Shown here: positions 5,617 to 6,351 of the stretch, one piece after another
Layout: each line of letters opens with the position of its first letter
Position numbering within the stretch: position 1 is the stretch's first letter
From: Methanobacterium sp. PtaU1.Bin242
Lineage (GTDB): Archaea > Methanobacteriota > Methanobacteria > Methanobacteriales > Methanobacteriaceae
Direction: 5' to 3'
NCBI GenBank assembly: GCA_002067565.1
Contig: MVQZ01000181.1
Span: 1 to 6,351, forward strand
DNA length: 6,351 nucleotides
The notes under the pieces: generated by a model
Told to the model about the DNA's origin: nothing
The model's input: the letters and a program-made list of their open reading frames with translations, nothing else
The model's database searches: none
Position numbers and translations under genes: made by a program

Positions 5617-6282
5617 TCAACTTCCCATAAAATTCTGATTTAGATCACCACTATTTGAGTAGCCTCTGCTCTCCCAATAGCCTTTATAACTGGTATTGTT
5701 GGTAATTTCGATTTTAGTTATCCATTTTATCCATTTATAACCCCATTTACTCTCTGCCACAAGTTGGAAAGGATAGCCCCGTTCAGGAGGTATGGTGGCG
5801 TTATTCATTTTATAGGCCATAATTATCTGGTTTTTCTGCAGATAATCCAGTGGAAAAGAGGTGGAATAATTATCATAGGCCTTGAATATTACCGTATTAG
5901 CGCCTTGAATCGGTTTTGTCTCTTTTATCAGATCATATATTAAAATCCCCTCCCACAGGATGGTAACATCCCATCCTTCCACACAGTGAAGAGTAACAAC
6001 TTTCTGATAGTTTTGATGGTTTATAACTTCTTGATAAGTATAGTTATGTGGATTCTGGACCATTCCTGTAACTTCTAGACGATAGTTGGTGGTATTTATA
6101 AATTGAGGACCTTTAATGGAGTTTTCCCTGAAATCGTTTACTGATGACAGTTTCTGTCCCTGATATTCCCTGACTTCAACTGCATCCAGTTTAACAGTCT
6201 GTGTTTTTTGATATTCAGACCAAATAAAGATTCCGGAAATAGCCAGTGCCATGGCCACCATAAATATTAGTCTTGCTTTCAT
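5617..6282 (-). CDS. Membrane-anchored molybdopterin-dependent oxidoreductase (sulfite oxidase/YedY-like fold)
   Basis: The protein has 221 residues. An N-terminal hydrophobic helix (about 4-21) acts as a signal anchor; there is no twin-arginine motif and no lipobox Cys. Residues ~65-195 match the molybdopterin domain of the sulfite oxidase family: LHCVEGWDVTILWEGI with the candidate Mo-ligand Cys100 (the only Cys), an acidic AYDNY stretch, IMAYKMNNATIPPERGYPF, then SKWGYKWIKWITKIEI and GYWESRGY at the C-terminus. The enzyme would act outside the cytoplasmic membrane; its substrate is unknown (sulfite, sulfoxides and others are possible). Six N-x-S/T sites lie in the exported part, consistent with archaeal N-glycosylation. 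The start ATG has GGTG (plus-strand 6288-6291) 5 nt upstream, inside a 31-bp repeat. The stop is followed at once by the small membrane protein gene, a likely partner. Confidence 0.82.
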   Translation of the reverse strand: MKARLIFMVAMALAISGIFIWSEYQKTQTVKLDAVEVREYQGQKLSSVNDFRENSIKGPQFINTTNYRLEVTGMVQNPHNYTYQEVINHQNYQKVVTLHCVEGWDVTILWEGILIYDLIKETKPIQGANTVIFKAYDNYSTSFPLDYLQKNQIIMAYKMNNATIPPERGYPFQLVAESKWGYKWIKWITKIEITNNTSYKGYWESRGYSNSGDLNQNFMGS

Positions 6283-6351
6283 TAAAACACCAAAGAGTTA
6301 GTCTCACTACATTAAAACACCGAAAAGGTTAGTCTCACTACATTAAAACAC
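6267..6351. repeat. 31-bp tandem repeat spanning the start of the molybdoprotein gene
   Basis: Three units start at 6267, 6298 and 6329, an exact 31-bp period; the third is cut by the window edge. All units share TTAGTCT and CATTAAAACAC (CATTAAAACACC in the two complete ones). They differ between these blocks (TGCTTT versus CACTA) and in the following linker (AAAGAG versus GAAAAGG). Units 2 and 3 also contain the short inverted repeat TAGT-CTC-ACTA (6299-6309 and 6330-6340). The first unit includes the opening codons and ribosome binding site of the minus-strand molybdoprotein gene. On the minus strand each unit supplies an ATG; in units 1 and 2 GGTG precedes it, while in unit 3 that region falls at the edge. 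It may be an operator array, a duplicated start region, or the edge of a longer array outside the window. Confidence 0.8.

Noticed and set aside
6267..6351. CRISPR array at the right edge
   Set aside because: The gaps between conserved cores are only 6-7 nt, too short for spacers, and one unit lies within a gene start.

Overview
The window looks like a chromosomal segment of a methanogenic archaeon, most likely Methanobacteriales (Methanobacterium-like). This is inferred, not proven. The supporting signs are an archaeal-type GlmM-GlmU pair, AT-rich intergenic gaps with TATA-like boxes, an oligo-T terminator, Shine-Dalgarno (SD) sites of the GGAGGT/GTGAT type, an NrdG2-type radical SAM activase and a long TPR protein.

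Plus strand, 1-4144, is mostly housekeeping. It opens with the 3' end of a phosphoglucosamine mutase (glmM), overlapped by 4 bp by a bifunctional GlmU-type protein (sugar-1-phosphate nucleotidyltransferase plus left-handed beta-helix acetyltransferase). Together these make UDP-GlcNAc. An AT-rich promoter-like gap follows, then a gamma-carbonic-anhydrase-family protein, histidinol-phosphate aminotransferase (hisC) with a T12 terminator, and a radical SAM activating protein of the anaerobic ribonucleotide reductase type. For the carbonic anhydrase and hisC genes, the longest reading uses a GTG that lies inside what looks like the SD of a nearby ATG, so I place both starts at the ATG.

Plus strand, 4145-5374, holds a fusion of an N-terminal ASCH domain (predicted RNA-binding fold) to about seven TPR units. 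The ASCH part has no ATG/GTG/TTG in the expected place. A strong AGGAGG is followed 7 nt later by ATA-CCA-ATT, where a Met-Pro-Ile start would be expected. This implies an ATA start codon, or a mutation or sequencing error.

Minus strand, 6282-5386, is a compact two-gene unit convergent with the TPR gene. One gene encodes a membrane-anchored sulfite-oxidase-fold molybdopterin protein with a conserved Cys. The other encodes a 74-residue two-helix membrane protein with three His placed as in b-type cytochromes. They look like an extracytoplasmic oxidoreductase and a small membrane redox partner. The start of the molybdoprotein gene lies inside a tandem repeat of exact 31-bp period that runs off the window edge. 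Each repeat carries GGTG, an ATG and, in the outer copy that can be read through, an immediate TAG stop.

No RNA genes, CRISPR arrays, insertion sequences or defence systems are visible. The items most worth a second look are the ASCH-TPR fusion with its ATA start, the molybdoprotein/mini-cytochrome pair, and the 31-bp repeat overlapping a start codon.
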